Source: Limanda limanda (Eukaryota; Chordata; Actinopteri; Pleuronectiformes; Pleuronectidae). From it: a stretch of DNA of 64,000 nt. Position 1 is the stretch's first letter, and each line of letters opens with the position of its first letter. Both the position numbers and the translations under genes were made by a program. Shown here one piece after another: positions 23,028 through 34,300 of this stretch. The notes beneath the pieces are model-generated. The model was not told the origin of the DNA. It did not search any database and was given only the letters and a program-made list of their open reading frames with translations. The stretch is from NCBI RefSeq assembly GCF_963576545.1, contig NC_083644.1, forward strand, positions 28,835,393-28,899,392, in the 5' to 3' direction.

Positions 23028-26000
23028 TTATGGCAACATGGGGGGGGGGACTTTTATAGTCACTGAAAGTATTTTTGACATGGTGTCAAAATAATTCAAC
23101 CAAAAGCGAGAGAGTAGCGGACAAGAGTAGAACATATGGGTTAAATTGCAGGATGAGGCATGACATTTGTCGCATTTGTCAGTGATACTGGGGTAGATTT
23201 GCGACAGTCGAGCTTTAGAAAAGTGGACTCTAAACAGTACTTTAAACTGTATAAGTGTGAGACGAGCGCAGGATGAACTTGTGTAAATTTTCTTAAGAGA
23301 AGTGTCCCACCAGTCATCCTCCAAGTTTAGATGCAGTTCATCTTCCCAAGCAGCCCTAACTTTAGTAACTGGAGAGCAATCAAAAGACAGAAGTTCATTA
23401 TAAACTTTAGTGATGAGTGATTTTTGAAGTGGATCGTGGTTTAAAAGCACCTCCCACTGTAGGGTCGGCGGCGAGGAGGGAAAAACTGGAAACAAAGCTT
23501 TAGCGCAGTGTCTAATTTGAAAGTATCGAAAGAGATGAGAAGGTGGGAGATGAAATTCTCCTGAGAGATCTGTAAAGCTTCGAAAAATACCATCCTTGTA
23601 AAGATCTTCAAAACATTTCAGGCCTCTATTATGCCAAGTGAGAAAGGTTGAATCTGTAAGCGGAGGTCGAAATAAATGATTGTTCAGTAAAGGAGCTAAA
23701 GTAGATGTTGATTTAAATTTGAAGTGTTTCCTAAACTGATACCAAATTTTAAGTGTGGAGTGAACCACTTGATTATTTGTGAAGCCTGAGAGGTTGGATG
23801 GAATAGAAGAGGTAAGTAGAGCAGGTAAGGAGGATGAAACACATGACTGTGCCTCCAAGTGACACCATGGCAGATTCACTGACTTGAACCAAAATTACAT
23901 TTTTTGAATATGTGTCGCCCAATAATACACTTGGAAATTCGGAAGTGCCAATCCGCCATTGAATTTACATCTCCGAAGTGTGGATTTGCGGATCGTAGGA
24001 GCCTTTCCACACCATAAGAAGTCAGCAATAATTTGATCAGTTTAAAAAAAAAACTGTTTTGGCAGGAAAAGTGGGAGACAATGGAACAAAAAAAGAAATT
24101 TGGGCAGAATGTTCATTTTAACCGCGTTAATTCTTCCAATTAACGAGAGAGGTAAGCTCTTCCATCTTTGGAGGTCAGATTTAATTTTAGACATTAAAGG
24201 TGAGAAATTAGCAGAAAAAAGAGAGTTTACTGTTCTGGTTACGCTGATCCCGAGATACCTAAAGCCAGAAAGGTTCATTTTGAAAGGGGACATCTGACTG
24301 TGTGAGCTGTGTAAAATTGTGGGAATGGAAAGGACAGGATCTGAGACATACAACAATAAGTCATCAGCATAAAGTGACAACTTAAATTCTGTGCCCAATA
24401 GGAGATCCCAGTAAAAGCGGAGGAGGACCTCAGAAAGATTGACAGGGGCTCTATAGCTAGCGCGAACAATAGAGGAGATAGGGGACACCCCTGTCTGGTG
24501 CCACGGGTTAGAGTAAAAAAATTGGACTGAATGCCATTAGTGGAAATGTTTGCTTGTGGTGATGTGTAAAGGAGATGTATCCACGAAATGAACCCATTAC
24601 CCAATCCAAACTTCTTTAGTACAGTAAATAAATAGTCCCATTCAACCCTATCAAATGCTTTTTCAGCATCGACCGAGATCACTACCTCAGGTGTTGTTGT
24701 GGCAGTTTTAGAGTTAATAATATTTAGGAGTGTTCGGACGTTAAAGAATAACTGCCGCCCCTTAACAAATCCAGTTTGCTCATGTGAGACAATAGTTGGT
24801 ACAATGTTCTCCAGGCGATAGGCCAAAGCTTTAGCAAGGATCTTAGCATCTACATTTATTAATGAAAGAGGTCTGTATGAGCCGCAGAGATTCGGATCCT
24901 TATCTTTTTTTAAGAGGAGACTTATGGAGGCTTGTCTTAAAGTGGGAGGGAGAGTGCCATGTTCCAGGGACTCCTTTTAAACAGCATGTAGCAAAGGGGA
25001 CAATTTATCCTGAAATCTCTTAAAAAATTCCACTGGAAATCCATCAGGGCCAGGAGCCTTGTTCTTTTGCATACCTCTCGCAGCGAAAGTGATTTCTTCT
25101 ACTGTTAATGGTGAGTCAAGTTCTTTAGCAGCATCTGAGCTTATCACAGGGAAGATGAGGCTATCTAGGAATGAATTCAATTTAGTGGTGTCAGGTGGAG
25201 ATTCAGACTTATATAAAGAGGAGTAGAATGAGTGAAAGACAGAATTAATGGTGGCGGGATCCTTATGCAATGAGCCAGATGAATCTTTTATTTGAGGGAT
25301 CGCACGTGAGGCAGCCTGGCGACGTAGTTGATGAGCCAGGAGCCGACTTGCCTTGTCACCATGTTCATAATATGTGGAGCGTGATCGTAAAAGAAGTCGC
25401 TCTTCATCACTAGTGGTGATGAGATCAAATTCAGTCTGTAAATCAACACGCTGTTTAAGTAAACTGGGAGAGGGGCAAGTAGCGAGTTGTTGGTCCAATT
25501 TGGTGATATTGATAGAGATTTCTTGCAATTTGGCTTTACGGGACTTATTCAAGTGGGCAGAGTAGGAGATAATTTGTCCCCGCAAGTATGCTTTTAATGA
25601 TTCCCACAGCAGTGAACATGAAACTGGTTCCATATCATTTTGATTTAGAGAGATATAATCATCATTTTAGTTGTAATAAATTTGGTGAACTTATCATCTG
25701 AGAGAAGTAATGTATTGAACCTCCAAGGTGTTGATTACCGGGGTTGTGAAGAGAACTGAAAATCTAAAGAAAGAGGGGCGTGGTCAGAAATAACAATAGG
25801 ATGATAATTAACAGACAGTACTTTGGGAATTAGTTTAGCATCAATAAAATAATAATCAATCCTAGAGAAAGATTGATGCATCTGAGAAAAGAAGGAATAT
25901 TCCCTGTTACGAGGGTTATAAAATCTCCACGGATCAGTGCAACCGTTCTTGGACACAAAATCTGAAAGTGACCTCGACATTGAAGAAGGAGTCAGAGTAC

Positions 26001-26505
26001 GTGGGTTGGAGCGATCTAGGTTGGGATCAATTACACAGTTCATGTCCCCGCCAATTATAAGGAGGCTGTTGTTCAATGAGGGAAGACGTTCAAATAGCTT
26101 ATTCATAAAGTGTGGATCATCGAAATTGGGGGCATATATGTTAACTAATAAAATGGGAATATGGAATAGCGTACCTGCAACAATTAAGTATCTGCCGTTT
26201 TTGTCTGATATCACCTTAGAAGCTGAAAACTGAATTGACTTACCAATTAAAATAGCAACCCCTCTGGCCTTAGAGTTGAAATTAGAGTGAAACACCTCAA
26301 AAACCCAGGGACATTTAAGTCTGACCTGATCTTTAGTGCGTATGTGGGTTTCCTGCAGAAACACTAAGTCCGCTTTAAGACGTTTCAAATGAGCAAATAT
26401 CCTTGATCTCTTAATTGGACTCCCCATGCCTTTAATATTCCAGCTCAAGAATCTCACAGAGGACCCAGTGAGTGGGACATCAGAAGTATTAGTATTTGTG
26501 GCCAT
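23028..26505 (-). pseudogene. L1 ORF2p: endonuclease + reverse transcriptase, disrupted
   Basis: The start is MATNTNTSDVPLTG. The AP-type endonuclease (25735-26505) is open, with SWNIKGMG, FLQETH, NIYAPN, GGDMNCV and SDHAPLSLDF, all parts of the active site. A TAA stop follows SSQPR at 25737, and a frameshift precedes the linker (24977-25633), which ends KAPGPDGFPVEFFKRFQDKL. The RT frame (24275-24826) has TGFVKGRQ, ISVDAEKAFDRVEWDYL and RGTRQGCPLSPLLFALAIEP. The catalytic YADD (SLYADDLLLYV) lies in another frame at 24042-24488, so a frameshift separates it from the RQGCPLSP block. The C-terminal frame (23028-23879) holds CDKCHASSCNLTHMFYSC, the L1 cysteine-histidine knuckle. At least four lesions make it inactive. 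Confidence 0.9.
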
Positions 26506-26941
26506 ATGTTAAATCCCTGGGGATAGAAATAGACTGAATGCGGATCCCCAAGGAAGGAAGAAGAAGAAAAAGGAAGAAGAAAGAAAAAGAGAGAAAAAAA
26601 AAAAAAAAACACAACAAAAAAACACATTGAACCACCCCCCCACTGCACTTACAACGACCCCATCCCCAAACGATGGAGAACCAAGTGCTAACTCCACAAG
26701 GAGTCAGATCCCTAAAACGAACACTTTTGGCTTTTTGCATAACTATTAAGCTTCGGGTTGAGCTCCTGCAAGCCTAGCAACATTTGACATGAAGGTACAG
26801 CCAATCAAGATCAAGTTAAACTGAAAACCACATACTGTGTGTTTATGAAAATAAGAGGAAACAGATTAACTGAAAGAAGTAATAAATGTCAATATTAACT
26901 GTCACTGCTACCTCAGCGGCTTGTATCACCTCTCGGTTCTC

Positions 26942-27676
26942 TCACACGTTGAGCGACCTGATGAATGCGCTGGCCTCCTCCGCTGAATCAAACCTACTCT
27001 CCGCACCGTTGTGAGTGCTCCGGAGGCGCGCCGGATAGTGCAGACCATAGAGGATCCCCGGTATTTCGCGGAGCTGGTGTCGGACATCAATAAAGGCGGC
27101 TCGGGCACGAGCCGTCTTCGAGGTATGGTCGGGAAAGACGGAGAAACTCAGCTCTCCAACCTTGATCCGTTGCTGGGTCCTGGCTCGGCGCAATATGTCC
27201 TCACAGTCTGTATGATAGTGTAGACGAGCGATTATGGGGCGAGGGCGCTCTCCGGGCTTCGGCTGGAGAGTACGATGTGCGCGGCCCATGAGAGGCTCCT
27301 TCTCCAGCTCAAAAGCCTCCTTGAGCAGAGAGGAAACATCCGCAGCAGCAGAAAAGTTGGAGAAATCTTCGGGAATTCCCACTAACCGTATGTTATTGCG
27401 CCGCGATCTCGCCTCCAAATCCTCGCATTTATTGTCCAGTCTTATCAGCTCAGTTGACAGATGCTCCACTGTAGCCTGTAAGGTATTGATGTCATCGGAG
27501 CAGGAGGAAAGGGATGTTTCCATTTCACCTACGGTGTTCTTCAGAGTACGCACATCAGACTGGATGTTTGTAATGCTGCTGGATAACTCCGACTTCACTG
27601 CCTGTAGCTCAGTCTTGATGCTTGACAAGTTCTCAAGCAAGGCAGCCTGAAGCTCAGCTCTGAAAATGGCCGCCAT
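26942..27676 (-). CDS. L1 ORF1p (Transposase_22-type RNA-binding chaperone)
   Basis: A 244-codon open frame. Residues about 1-90 form a coiled-coil-type region rich in heptads (IKTELQAVKSELSSSITNIQ). Then comes the L1 ORF1p RRM signature RSRRNNIRLVGIPED at about residues 92-106, and a C-terminal domain with RPRPIIARLHYHTDCEDILR and ending ASAFIRSLNV. ORF1p is a trimeric nucleic-acid chaperone that coats L1 RNA. The true N-terminus probably lies upstream in another frame: MPPNAKPPVQPPRPASHTAS (to about 27680) reads into the same region, so a frameshift near 27680-27700 likely separates the two. The rest of the frame is intact. Confidence 0.88.
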   Translation of the reverse strand: MAAIFRAELQAALLENLSSIKTELQAVKSELSSSITNIQSDVRTLKNTVGEMETSLSSCSDDINTLQATVEHLSTELIRLDNKCEDLEARSRRNNIRLVGIPEDFSNFSAAADVSSLLKEAFELEKEPLMGRAHRTLQPKPGERPRPIIARLHYHTDCEDILRRARTQQRIKVGELSFSVFPDHTSKTARARAAFIDVRHQLREIPGILYGLHYPARLRSTHNGAESRFDSAEEASAFIRSLNV

Positions 27677-27999
27677 CTCAACCCGGAGTTACGGAGCAGC
27701 TCGGCCTTAAAGTCGTGTGAAGGAGCCCCACCGGCGACTTCGACCAGGCAGGAGGGTGGATCACTACGAGGCGGGGATGCAGTGTGCGAAGCAGGCCGCG
27801 GCGGTTGTACAGGTGGTTTGGCGTTTGGAGGCATTTTGGTCGACAAAAAGATGGCGTTAAATTCAGATTATGAAGGAGGGGAAAACACACACCGAAGAAA
27901 GATGCAAAAGGTGTACCTAAAATAGTTTTTTTAAAAGTTGTTGCAGGAGCTCAGAGAAACAAGTCCTACTCCATTGGTCGCAACACCGGAAGTCCCAGA

Positions 28000-28010
28000 T
28001 CATGCATTCA
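28000..28010. repeat. Target-site duplication of the L1 (right copy)
   Basis: TCATGCATTCA beside the 5' end of the L1, matching 22289-22299. Confidence 0.85.
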
Positions 28011-28149
28011 GGATAGGAACTGCTACTTCAGCATACCAAGGTATTTCCCTTGGTTCACTTCAACAATTGGGAAGATTATCTTCTGCCTTCATTTCCTATA
28101 TCCATCCTCGCATAAAAACACTCCTTTTTGAATCAAAGTTTGAAAAAAC

Positions 28150-29410
28150 CTGATGTCAGTAAATCCTGCATATAACTGGTGGTGGTTCCGTATTATCTGC
28201 TAACTCTTTTGAGTCATGCTAGCTATACAGTTAAGTTATCATTAAACACACAACTGGGCACTTGCTCTTTGCATACACGGTCTCTGCACTACATCTGGTC
28301 GGAAGGACCCCATAGGTGCGAGTGGCCTATGTGCACCCTGTATTTTACTTTCGGTCCAGCTGACCTTATTTTCATTTTGTCATATGACTTAATTTCTGTT
28401 ACGGTGGTCGTGCCGATTTGCATTTCTGTTTATATTTTATTTAATTTGGTCTTGGACCTTAATTCGTTGGTCAAATGACCTTTTTATTTATGTTTGGTCC
28501 TCGCTGACCGTTTATTAAGTTCTACATCTTGCACTCACCATGGCTTTAACTCGGTCCAGCGGACCTTCATTTAAGTTTGCCATGCCACTTAATTTCTTTT
28601 GGCGGTGTGCCGAGCCGTTCTAATTTCTGTTTGTCATGCGACTTAATTTCTGTTACGGTGGTCGTACTGATTTGCATTTCTGTTGATATTTTATTTCATT
28701 TGATCTTGGACCTTCATTTCATTTTGGTCAAACAACCTTTTATTTAAGTTTGGTCCTTGCTGACCGTTTATTAAGTTCCACATTTAGACCCTGCACTCAC
28801 CACGACATTCACTTCCGGTCCAGCGGACCTTTCTTTTTGTATCAAGCAACCTAAATTCTGGTTGCGGTTGCTTTACTGAGATATAATTCTGTTAGCATTT
28901 TATAATCTAGCCTTGGACCTAACTTACTTATGTCTGATAACCTTTAGTTATGTTCTACATTTTAGATCCCATAATAATACCTGCACATATGATCTTTTAC
29001 TGTTGGTCTCCAGACCTTCGTCTCATATAATTATCACTCGGGTTGCAGGTGCACTCTAACAAGTCATCTCTATATTTCTATTAGATAAATGTTATAACGA
29101 TTGTCTGTTTACCAAAGCATGTTTTACTTCGCCAGAATACTACAACACGAGGTAAGACTCATCATTATCTCACTTCCCCTGATCTACCTTCTTCGTCTTA
29201 TTCTTTTGGGGGTGTTCCTGTTCGATGCTCCACCCCTTCTAATCCTGATGACACTCACAGGGGTCTAAATGCCACAGACTCTAAACATTCATATTCTTGT
29301 GTGTTTGCAAAATAAATATTGCAAATTGGAAATCAAGTCTCTCCTAATTGAACTGCTATTGCTGCTTTTCCTCCTGCTCGTCCTCTCCAAACCGGCGTCA
29401 TCCTTTTTTT
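28150..29410. repeat. Diverged tandem repeat with GGTC..GACC palindromes (possible solo LTR)
   Basis: Three diverged units start with GGTCCAGC(T/G)GACC at about 28352, 28552 and 28815. The middle one carries an extra partial duplication of about 63 bp. Each unit also holds further short palindromes: GGTCTTGGACC, GGTCAAATGACC and GGTCCTCGCTGACC. An AATAAATATTGCAAA lies at 29312 near the right end. Repeated enhancer-like units followed by a polyadenylation signal would suit a long terminal repeat, but no flanking duplication or coding region was found, so the class and limits are uncertain. Confidence 0.5.
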
Positions 29411-29419
29411 TATCTTAAA

Positions 29420-30000
29420 CTATTGCCACACAGAAGTGAGTGGTGAGTTGGGGGTAGGTGACTAGGTGACTGAATGAGGGTGTGGGGAAGTGATTTGCAA
29501 AATAATATATTTTATGGCTGATATATGGTGTGTTGTGGATTTGTTTTCGCAAATTTAGTCACAAATGGTTTGCAAACATATTGGTAATGCTAAACAATAT
29601 GGGGGTGTCGAGTGAAAGCAGATAGTAGAGGGAGTAGATATAGAGAGATACAAGTAGAAATGTATAATAGTGGGTTTATATACTCACAGTGTACATCCAG
29701 TGAGCTACACTAATCAAGATTAGAGAGTCCACTGGTGTGATAGTAGTTTAGGTTTCTCTGCATATAAAGTGCTAAGTTAAAAACTGCTGCTGACATGATA
29801 GTAATATATGTATCTTACCTTTGTTCATGAATCATGACTAAGTTCTAAATACACTGTGAACATAGCTCTGTTGATTATAAGCCAGGTTACATGACAGTTT
29901 GTAATCAACAAACACATTGTTCTGCTAACCTCGCCCACACCCTGTCTACAGCAGTTCTTTACTCAATCCCACTTAGAATGATAAGAACTATTTCTAACTA
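29420..30000. other. St3gal3 intron, unassigned DNA
   Basis: No coding, splice or repeat signal recognised between the tandem repeat and the exon at 30018. Confidence 0.5.
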
Positions 30001-30017
30001 ATCAGGTCTTAATGTAC

Positions 30018-30164
30018 CTCTTTGATGGCTGACATCCTAATCTTCTCATAGTAGTGCAAAGGGGCATGGGGAGTCTTCATGTTGTAGCCAAATCCAGCAA
30101 CGGCTACTTCATCGCAGTTATGAAGGGCCATTGTTATGGCAACTGACCCCAGGGTTGGAATATT
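30018..30164 (-). CDS. st3gal3: st3gal3 exon, second half of motif S and catalytic His
   Basis: A 147-nt exon of 49 codons, phase 0 at both ends, with acceptor CTGTTTTTCAG|AAT and donor AAAGAG|GTACAT. It encodes NIPTLGSVAITMALHNCDEV, then AVAGFGYNMKTPHAPLHYYE and KIRMSAIKE. It carries the end of sialylmotif S with its disulphide cysteine (HNCDEVAVAGFGY), then motif III and the VS motif (HYYE), whose histidine is the presumed catalytic residue of the family. Residue by residue it is very close to mammalian ST3GAL3. Confidence 0.96.
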
Positions 30165-30556
30165 CTGAAAAACAGACAGAGTGTAAATTAAAGAGTTTGG
30201 TTGAAACAGGTAACCCAGCCATGACCTGTATCCCAGGACGCTTATAGTGAACATGTGAAAGTACAGCAGAGGAGGCTTAAATATATATTTGACTCTTATT
30301 GTATAGATATCTTACAGATGTGAACTCTGAGGCATGGTTATATTTATAACAAGCTAAGAGTGATGCTGTTTGTTTTCAGGCTCTGTGTAGGTGCTCAGCT
30401 CCCTGCAGCATCTGCTGTGTGTTCACAGATGCCTTCATAATGCAAACAGACAGACTGGAGAGTCAGCTCCCACAGCTCTAGCCCCGACCATTAACTTAAC
30501 AGTTCACCAATCCTACTACTCCTCTACCTCAAACTGAAAATGAAAGCAGCTCTCAC

Positions 30557-30703
30557 CCCTCTACCCATCTGTCCATTGTTATAAGGTAAGCCAATAAGCT
30601 TGAAGGAGGCCTCCTGGATGAAGTAGGGGTTCAGGATGCGCATGTCGCTGGGCTCCCTTGGCACGTGTCTGGCCACCGACTTCCAGAAGCCATCAGTGCT
30701 GCG
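30557..30703 (-). CDS. st3gal3: st3gal3 exon, first half of sialylmotif S
   Basis: A 147-nt exon of 49 codons, phase 0 at both ends, with acceptor CTGACTCTCAG|CGC and donor AGAGGG|GTGAGA. It encodes RSTDGFWKSVARHVPREPSD, then MRILNPYFIQEASFKLIGLP and YNNGQMGRG. NPYFIQEA and LPxNNGxMGRG are the start of sialylmotif S, which contacts both donor and acceptor sugars. It is paired with the next exon across a short 392-bp intron. Confidence 0.95.
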
Positions 30704-31034
30704 CTGAGAGTCAGAATGAGGTAATTAAATTGTGTGCTTAGTGTGACTCTTACAGTGAACAAACCACACAATAAAAACACAAAATGCAATCATATGAACC
30801 CTCCAAACCCGACATAGCAACCAGCGAAGAAGTTCTTGAAGTTGGATGATATTAAATTAATAATTTAAGTGGAGAAGTACAGTGAGCTGTATGATCCTCA
30901 GCACATATGAGACAAAGAAGACACATGTTGGGCTGTGTTGCAGTTAATGTTGGAGCAACAAGTAAGAATATGCTTGAAAAAAATGATTAAATGCCGTTTT
31001 TACTGCAGGCTGATAACAGCAAAAGTATGTGACA

Positions 31035-31334
31035 TTATTAGCGCGGCGCCTCAGCGTCCGGTGTGAACAGCCAAGCGCCGGCGCTCTAGGGATTAGCGCG
31101 GCACTGCGCTTCGGCGTCGCTTCCACGTACAGTGTGAACCCGGCGTGATGAGCAGTCCGCCGCGGTTGACGTTCGCAACATCGTCCAGGGCGGGGGGCGT
31201 GGCGGCAGGGGCGGCAACGGCAAAAAAAAAAGTGGGTTTGTGCGCCGGAGCGTCCACGTGACTGCCTCTTGTCCAGTTGTGTGATCGACCCACACTGCCT
31301 ATCGCGATTGACGTATTGGGAACCCCTGCTCTAG
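31035..31334. mobile_element. Probable hAT-type element end, GC-rich
   Basis: GC-rich blocks (AGCGCGGCGCCTCAGCGTCC, GCCAAGCGCCGGCGCTC) run rightward to TTGGGAACCCCTG at 31318-31330. Reversed, this is CAGGGGTTCCCAA, a Charlie-like hAT terminus. The left terminus was not located, so its limits and duplication are unproven. Confidence 0.45.
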
Positions 31335-31807
31335 CTTATTTCATTTGTTACATCGGAACCAACTAATTCTTTGTCTACCTGATCCCAGGATCTCCACGCC
31401 ATCCAAAATGCAGCCTCCAGTTATTCACTCTACACCTGCACCTACCTTCCCCCTGCTCCATCTGCCTCTCTTCATCTAAGAAACTCATGCAAACTCAGTC
31501 AGTGTGTTTGCTTCTGGGTCTGCTTTAAAAAACTGAACTTAAGGCGCAAAGTGTCAACGGTGAACTGTTCTGTTTTTTTGTCCTGGTTTAACCTGTGAAA
31601 CTAATTGTTTTTTAGTCCTGACAAATGTTCTGCAACTTGGCAACCAGCTGTTGAGTACACGATATGCATCCGGCTTACACTAACACTCACATTATATTGT
31701 GATTGTGATTGTTTTTAAATTATTTCAGCCCTTTATCACTCTTATCTTTTAATGAGCACAAATTCAATCAGATTTATAAAACAATCTTTAGTTTAACTAA
31801 ACTTTAT

Positions 31808-32020
31808 TTAAAGGAGACATATTATGCCCATTTTACCACAAGTTGATATGGTTCCTTGGGGTCTTAATGAAATGTCTGTAACATATTTTGGTCAAAATAC
31901 CACAAGGATCATTTTAAACAGCACCCTTTTTACCCTTTCTAAAACAGCCCTCCTCAGATTGACCTGTTTTGAGCATAAACCCAGTCTGTTACACTATGTT
32001 TTGAAAACATACAGTAGTGT
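31808..32020. mobile_element. TTAA-type transposon end, truncated
   Basis: TTAA at 31808-31811, then AGGAGACATATTATGCCCAT, TTTACCACAAGTTGATATGG and TTCCTTGGGGTCTTAATGAA. This is the reverse complement of the right end of the element at 55370-57129 over about 150 bp. The opposite end is missing. Confidence 0.75.
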
Positions 32021-32041
32021 AACGTACTGGGTTTATGCTTA

Positions 32042-32215
32042 TGTTTTGTTATGACTTATGTTCAGTTAAGACACCATGTTAAATGAGTATTGAGATGTCC
32101 TGAGGGTCAGAGAACAGGTCGGGTGGGGCATGTGACAGTTCTAGACCAATGGGGTGGGGTTGTGTGGGATGACAGGTTCTCATTGGCTGGTTTGTTGGGG
32201 GTCATGGGTGAATGA
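32042..32215 (+). repeat. Unnamed dispersed repeat, copy A
   Basis: TTTTGTTATGACTTATGTTC, TTGAGATGTCCTGAGGGTCA, GGGGCATGTGACAGTTCTAG and GATGACAGGTTCTCATTGGC recur in the same order at 58296-58440. Family unknown. Confidence 0.75.
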
Positions 32216-32334
32216 GGAAGGAAGTGTCGAAGACGGTTGTTGACGTGAGGAGTGTCGGAGAAGGAACAAGGAGTGTGACATGTTCGTGTTGACTTTAATA
32301 AAGTTACAAATAAAAGAAGAAGACGTAACAATAC

Positions 32335-32455
32335 CAATGAACATCGCCAATGCCATTGGTTAAAGTCAAGTTTATTACCGATGCGCCAATGGCAGTAAAC
32401 AAGGCCAATATTGGCCGCAACCGATGTACGGCCGATACATCGGTGCACCATTACA
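32335..32455. mobile_element. DNA transposon end fragment (hAT-like)
   Basis: CGATGTACGGCCGATACATC and GGTGCACCATTAC at 32420-32453 resemble, reversed, the GTGCACCGAT..CGGCCGAT terminus common among fish hAT elements. Only this end is identified. Confidence 0.4.
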
Positions 32456-32854
32456 GATTAGTGTACATGAATGGTCATGTGATGTGTTTTCAGGTGTGTT
32501 ATGGGTAGAAATTATTTTTGATACAGAGATAAAATGGTCATCTGCAAGTAAATAATTTCAGTTTTAAAATGAAAGTAAATAGTTTGGATTTGGAAAGTCT
32601 CCCTGTCCCTGCAGCGGAGAACACTGAATACAATCTAAGCCACTGTGTATATGAGAAATGTTGATAGTTACCGATTAATATTGACACTAAGTGGAAAATA
32701 TGATGTTGCTTAAGTAGCAAGTGAAAACAATACCTGAGCAGAGGTTTCGAAGGAGAATTCAGCGCCATTAAGACACTGATGAGAAGCCCACCCAGTCCTG
32801 ATGGCTCTTTATGAACAGTTACTTGGATACCTGCCTTAGGGTTTGCTTAGGTAT

Positions 32855-33125
32855 GGCAATGGTGTTGTATTTATATAGCGCTTCTCTAGTCTGATGAAGA
32901 CCACTCAAAGCGCTTTACAGTACAGTTACACATTCACCCATTCACACACACATTCATACAGTGCATCTACTTGCAGCACTTCGTTATTCTATGGGGGGCT
33001 ATTGAGGGTTCAGCATCTTGCCCAAGGACACTTCGGCATGCAGATGGTTCAGACTGGGGATCGAACTGCCGACCTTCAGGTTGGAGGACGACCACTCTAC
33101 CCCTCAACCACAGCCAATGGTATGC
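32855..33125 (-). mobile_element. tRNA-derived SINE, near-complete, minus strand
   Basis: Reading the minus strand: a tRNA-like head with GTTCGATCCCCAG (B-box-like, about 33055-33070), then GCCGAAGTGTCCTTGGGCAA, and a tail ending GTACTGTAAAGCGCTTTGAG and AGAAGCGCTATATAAATACA. It is the same family as 47934-48180 and the decayed copies at 3719 and 8525. Confidence 0.8.
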
Positions 33126-33129
33126 CGGA

Positions 33130-34080
33130 GTAAGCGGCAAAGAGAAACCAAAAAGCAATGCTCTGAGCTGTTAGCTCATAGCACTGGTACCCTGTAAGTC
33201 TATAAACTACTCACTAACGGATCAGTTGGGAATCCTGTCTGACTGAGACTATTTTGCTCCTCTATTGGAACTGGAAACCTAACACCTCTCCTCTGCAGTA
33301 CTGGGGGGCAAAATGTTGTGGAAAACACATCTGCACACAGCAAATGTGATCAAATGTCAAGCCACTCTCAAATCCCTTTATTGACTATAAAGTGGCATCT
33401 CCTACCACCTGAAACTTACGAGCCTTCTGAATGAAATTATTTCTCCATTAACATTGTATTTTACAAAAAGTACAGGAATCACAGGTCCACAACCTAATGC
33501 TTGGATTATATCCTTAGCACATTTGCAAAAAATATTTTCCACTGCTTAGCACTCAAATTTATTAAATGCTCGAAATTACATTACTTGAAATAACATCAAG
33601 TAGCCTTCTGAGATTTATTAGTCAGACACATTACTTTTAAAAGTTGTGTGATCTGCTTATGAAGAAATATTCAAATTAAGTATCTCTTCCTTCTCTCCTG
33701 AATCTTGATGCTGCTATCAAGACAGTTGACCTAGGTATTTTCTTAGGTAGGTTAGAGTGGGTATAATGTGCAGAGTAAACTCGATGTTTGATTCTTGGAC
33801 CACTATTCTTTGAACTCTTTATACTTTCACTCACATATTATATGGAAACAGTAAATTTGCCAATGAACTTAATAACAAAACTGAGAACAATTTGGTGAAT
33901 ATCATTAAAATGTTAAATAATTAACCTATCTTGTTAATACAGTATTATTTGTGTTTCCCTTAAGTCCATTCCTTTCAGCTGCTCTTTGCTCAAGGGGTTA
34001 TTCAGAAAGTATTCACAGACCATAGACTGTATATGAAGATGAATGACATGACTGCTCCCCAAAAGTGAAGTCAATTAATC
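33130..34080. other. St3gal3 intron, unassigned DNA
   Basis: No coding or repeat signal recognised. Confidence 0.5.
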
Positions 34081-34150
34081 AAATTTTACTTGTAAAGCCC
34101 ATATTCACAAATCACAATTTGTCTCATAGGACTTTAAAAAGGTGTGACAT
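34077..34150 (-). mobile_element. L2-clade LINE 3' tail fragment
   Basis: AATCAAATTTTACTTGTAAA, GCCCATATTCACAAATCACA, ATTTGTCTCATAGGACTTTA and GTGTGACATCCT are the reverse of the L2 3' end at 41820-41905. Confidence 0.75.
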
Positions 34151-34300
34151 CCTGTGTGTGTAGTGTGTAACCATTTTGTAACTTCTTTCTGAACTTTTCC
34201 AGCATAAACACTGACAGATCTGGTCAGGACCAATACACCTCCTGGGGACCAAAATCCAGACCGAATGAGGCACAGGGTCATTTCTAAAGTTCCTGGTTAA

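Larger units (their letters stand above)
22300..27999 (-). mobile_element. Full-length L1 (Tx1/fish L1-like) retrotransposon
   Basis: An L1 element of about 5.7 kb on the minus strand: 5' leader (27677-27999), ORF1, ORF2 with endonuclease, RT and C-terminal cysteine region, then a 3' UTR ending in a run of 18-20 A. It is bounded by an 11-bp duplication, TCATGCATTCA. ORF1 and ORF2 are separated by about 435 bp. It is complete in length but ORF2 is broken. It lies inside the last st3gal3 intron in the same orientation as the host gene. A TAATAAA signal near its 3' end (22323-22329, minus) is therefore in the sense strand of st3gal3. Confidence 0.93.

Noticed and set aside
28150..29410. A proviral LTR with TG..CA ends
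   Set aside because: Ends and a flanking duplication could not be fixed, and no gag, pol or env sequence is nearby, so it is reported only as a repeat with that possibility.
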